Shown here: piece by piece, positions 62,742 through 64,000 of the stretch
Numbering within the stretch: position 1 is the stretch's first letter
Layout of the letters: each line of letters begins with the position of its first letter
Source of the DNA: Metapseudomonas otitidis
Lineage (GTDB): Bacteria; Pseudomonadota; Gammaproteobacteria; Pseudomonadales; Pseudomonadaceae
NCBI RefSeq assembly: GCF_900111835.1
Contig: NZ_FOJP01000003.1
Coordinates: forward strand, 62,001 to 126,000
Length of the DNA stretch: 64,000 nt
Direction of reading: 5' to 3'
The notes under the pieces: generated by a model
Database searches by the model: none
Told to the model about the DNA's origin: nothing
The model's input: the letters and a program-made list of their open reading frames with translations, nothing else
Translations under genes and position numbers: made by a program

Positions 62742-64000
62742 ATGAGCGAGAACCTGATCGAAATCCGCGACCTCTCCGTCGCCTTCAGTGCCGGCAACAC
62801 GACCCAGACGGTGGTGGAAGGGGTGAGCTTCGACATCCGCAAGGGCGAAACACTGGCCCTGGTGGGCGAGAGTGGCTCCGGCAAGTCGGTGACAGCGCAC
62901 TCCATCCTGCGCCTGCTCCCCTACCCGCTGGCCAGCCACCCGAGCGGGCATATCCGCTATGGCGGCGACGACCTGCTCCGGCTCCCGGAGGCGCGCCTGC
63001 GCGGCATCCGTGGCAACCGCATCGCCATGGTGTTCCAGGAGCCGATGACCTCACTGAACCCGCTGCACTGCATCGAGAAGCAGATCAACGAGGTGCTGGC
63101 CCTGCACAAGGGCCTGACCGGCAAGGCGGCCACCCGACGGACCCTGGAGCTGCTGGAGCTGGTGGGCATTCCCGAGCCGGCGAAGCGCCTGCGTGCCCTC
63201 CCCCACGAGCTGTCAGGCGGGCAGCGCCAGCGGGTGATGATCGCCATGGCCCTGGCCAACGAGCCGGAACTGCTGATTGCCGACGAACCCACCACCGCTC
63301 TAGACGTGACCGTGCAATTGAAGATCCTTGACCTGCTCAAGGACCTTCAGGCACGCCTGGGCATGGCAATGCTGATCATCAGTCACGACCTCAACCTGGT
63401 GCGCCGCGTGGCCCACCGGGTGTGCGTGATGCAGCGCGGGCGCATCGTCGAGCAGGCCGATTGCCAGGCGCTGTTCAAGGCCCCCCAGCACCCCTACACC
63501 TGCGAGCTGCTGGCAGCCGAACCCAGCGGCGGCCCCGTGCCGGCCAGCGAAGGACCGGCCATGCTGGAAGTGGACGACCTCAAGGTGTGGTTCCCGATCC
63601 GCAAGGGCCTGCTGCGCCGGACCGTGGACCATGTGAAGGCAGTGGACGGCATCGGCTTCACCCTGCGCCAGGGGCAGACCCTGGGCATCGTCGGCGAGAG
63701 CGGCTCCGGCAAGTCGACCCTGGGCCTGGCCATCCTCCGCCTGCTGGGCAGCCAAGGCGCGATCCGCTTCCAGGGGCAGGCGCTCGAAGGGCTCTCGCAG
63801 AAGGAGGTGCGACCACTGCGCCGGCAGATGCAGGTGGTCTTCCAGGACCCCTTCGGCAGCCTCAGCCCGCGCATGTGCGTGGGCCAGATCGTCGGCGAGG
63901 GGCTGCGCATCCACGGCATCGGCAGCGAGGCGGAGCAGGAAGCAGCGATCATCGAAGCCCTGCGCGAGGTGGGCCTCGACCCCGAGACCCGGCACCGCTA
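62742..64000 (+). CDS. nppD: Peptide ABC transporter double ATPase (NppD/YejF-like), 3' end cut
   Basis: Open from ATG 62742 to the end of the window (419 codons). The first nucleotide-binding domain is complete: Walker A GESGSGKS (42-49), Q-loop VFQEP (97-101), signature LSGGQRQR (157-164), Walker B LLIADEPT (177-184) and H-loop LIISHDLNL. The second begins near 264 (MLEVDDLKVWFPIRKGLLRR), has Walker A GESGSGKS and Q-loop VFQDPFGSLSPRM, and is cut before its signature. It energises NppB/NppC. It starts 1 base after nppC. Confidence 0.95.
   Translation, partial: MSENLIEIRDLSVAFSAGNTTQTVVEGVSFDIRKGETLALVGESGSGKSVTAHSILRLLPYPLASHPSGHIRYGGDDLLRLPEARLRGIRGNRIAMVFQEPMTSLNPLHCIEKQINEVLALHKGLTGKAATRRTLELLELVGIPEPAKRLRALPHELSGGQRQRVMIAMALANEPELLIADEPTTALDVTVQLKILDLLKDLQARLGMAMLIISHDLNLVRRVAHRVCVMQRGRIVEQADCQALFKAPQHPYTCELLAAEPSGGPVPASEGPAMLEVDDLKVWFPIRKGLLRRTVDHVKAVDGIGFTLRQGQTLGIVGESGSGKSTLGLAILRLLGSQGAIRFQGQALEGLSQKEVRPLRRQMQVVFQDPFGSLSPRMCVGQIVGEGLRIHGIGSEAEQEAAIIEALREVGLDPETRHR

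Overview
The window is one continuous stretch of a high-GC Pseudomonas-type chromosome (P. aeruginosa group or Metapseudomonas-like). This rests on FleQ, FliC termini and other flagellar proteins that closely resemble P. aeruginosa proteins, textbook RpoN (sigma-54) and FliA (sigma-28) promoters, and neighbourhoods such as nudC-fimL-crotonase-permease-ldcA and dnaQ-rnhA-methyltransferase-gloB-mltD-npp that I recall from P. aeruginosa. The species cannot be fixed from this sequence alone. No tRNA, rRNA, insertion sequence, phage gene or CRISPR array was seen, and no gap between genes exceeds 300 bases.

Region 1 (1-36313, nearly all minus strand) is a large flagellar and chemotaxis block. In transcription order it reads cheV-cheR, flgBCDE, flgFGHIJKL, a 13-gene flagellin glycosylation operon, fliC, flaG, fliD, fliS-fliT, fleQ, fleS, fleR (cut by the window edge). 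Strong sigma-54 promoters precede flgB, flgF, the glycosylation operon and fleSR. Sigma-28 promoters precede fliC (two in tandem) and fliS. A sigma-70 promoter precedes fleQ. Hairpin terminators separate several units.

The glycosylation island (7938-22963) lies between flgL and fliC. It holds a full pseudaminic acid pathway (PseB, PseC, a fused PseG-PseH, PseI, PseF) plus an amidation module (a PP-loop amidotransferase with its own HisH/HisF pair). It also encodes two methyltransferases, a PhyH-type Fe/2-oxoglutarate oxygenase, a 184-residue protein of unknown family, and a 1309-residue four-module glycosyltransferase. The simplest reading is synthesis and transfer of an amidinated, further modified nonulosonic acid glycan onto flagellin, switched on with the flagellar hierarchy through RpoN.

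Region 2 (36366-38997, plus strand) holds flgA, flgM, flgN and the c-di-GMP brake flgZ, read divergently from cheV. Region 3 (39005-55272) carries an MFS transporter, a glutamine synthetase-like gamma-glutamyl ligase, a small membrane protein, a TSUP transporter, nudC, fimL, a dienoyl-CoA isomerase-like crotonase, an APC permease, ldcA, dnaQ, rnhA, a SAM methyltransferase, gloB and mltD. Region 4 (55260-64000) has an HDOD/GAF protein and the npp peptide ABC importer (two tandem binding proteins, two permeases, and a double ATPase cut by the window edge).
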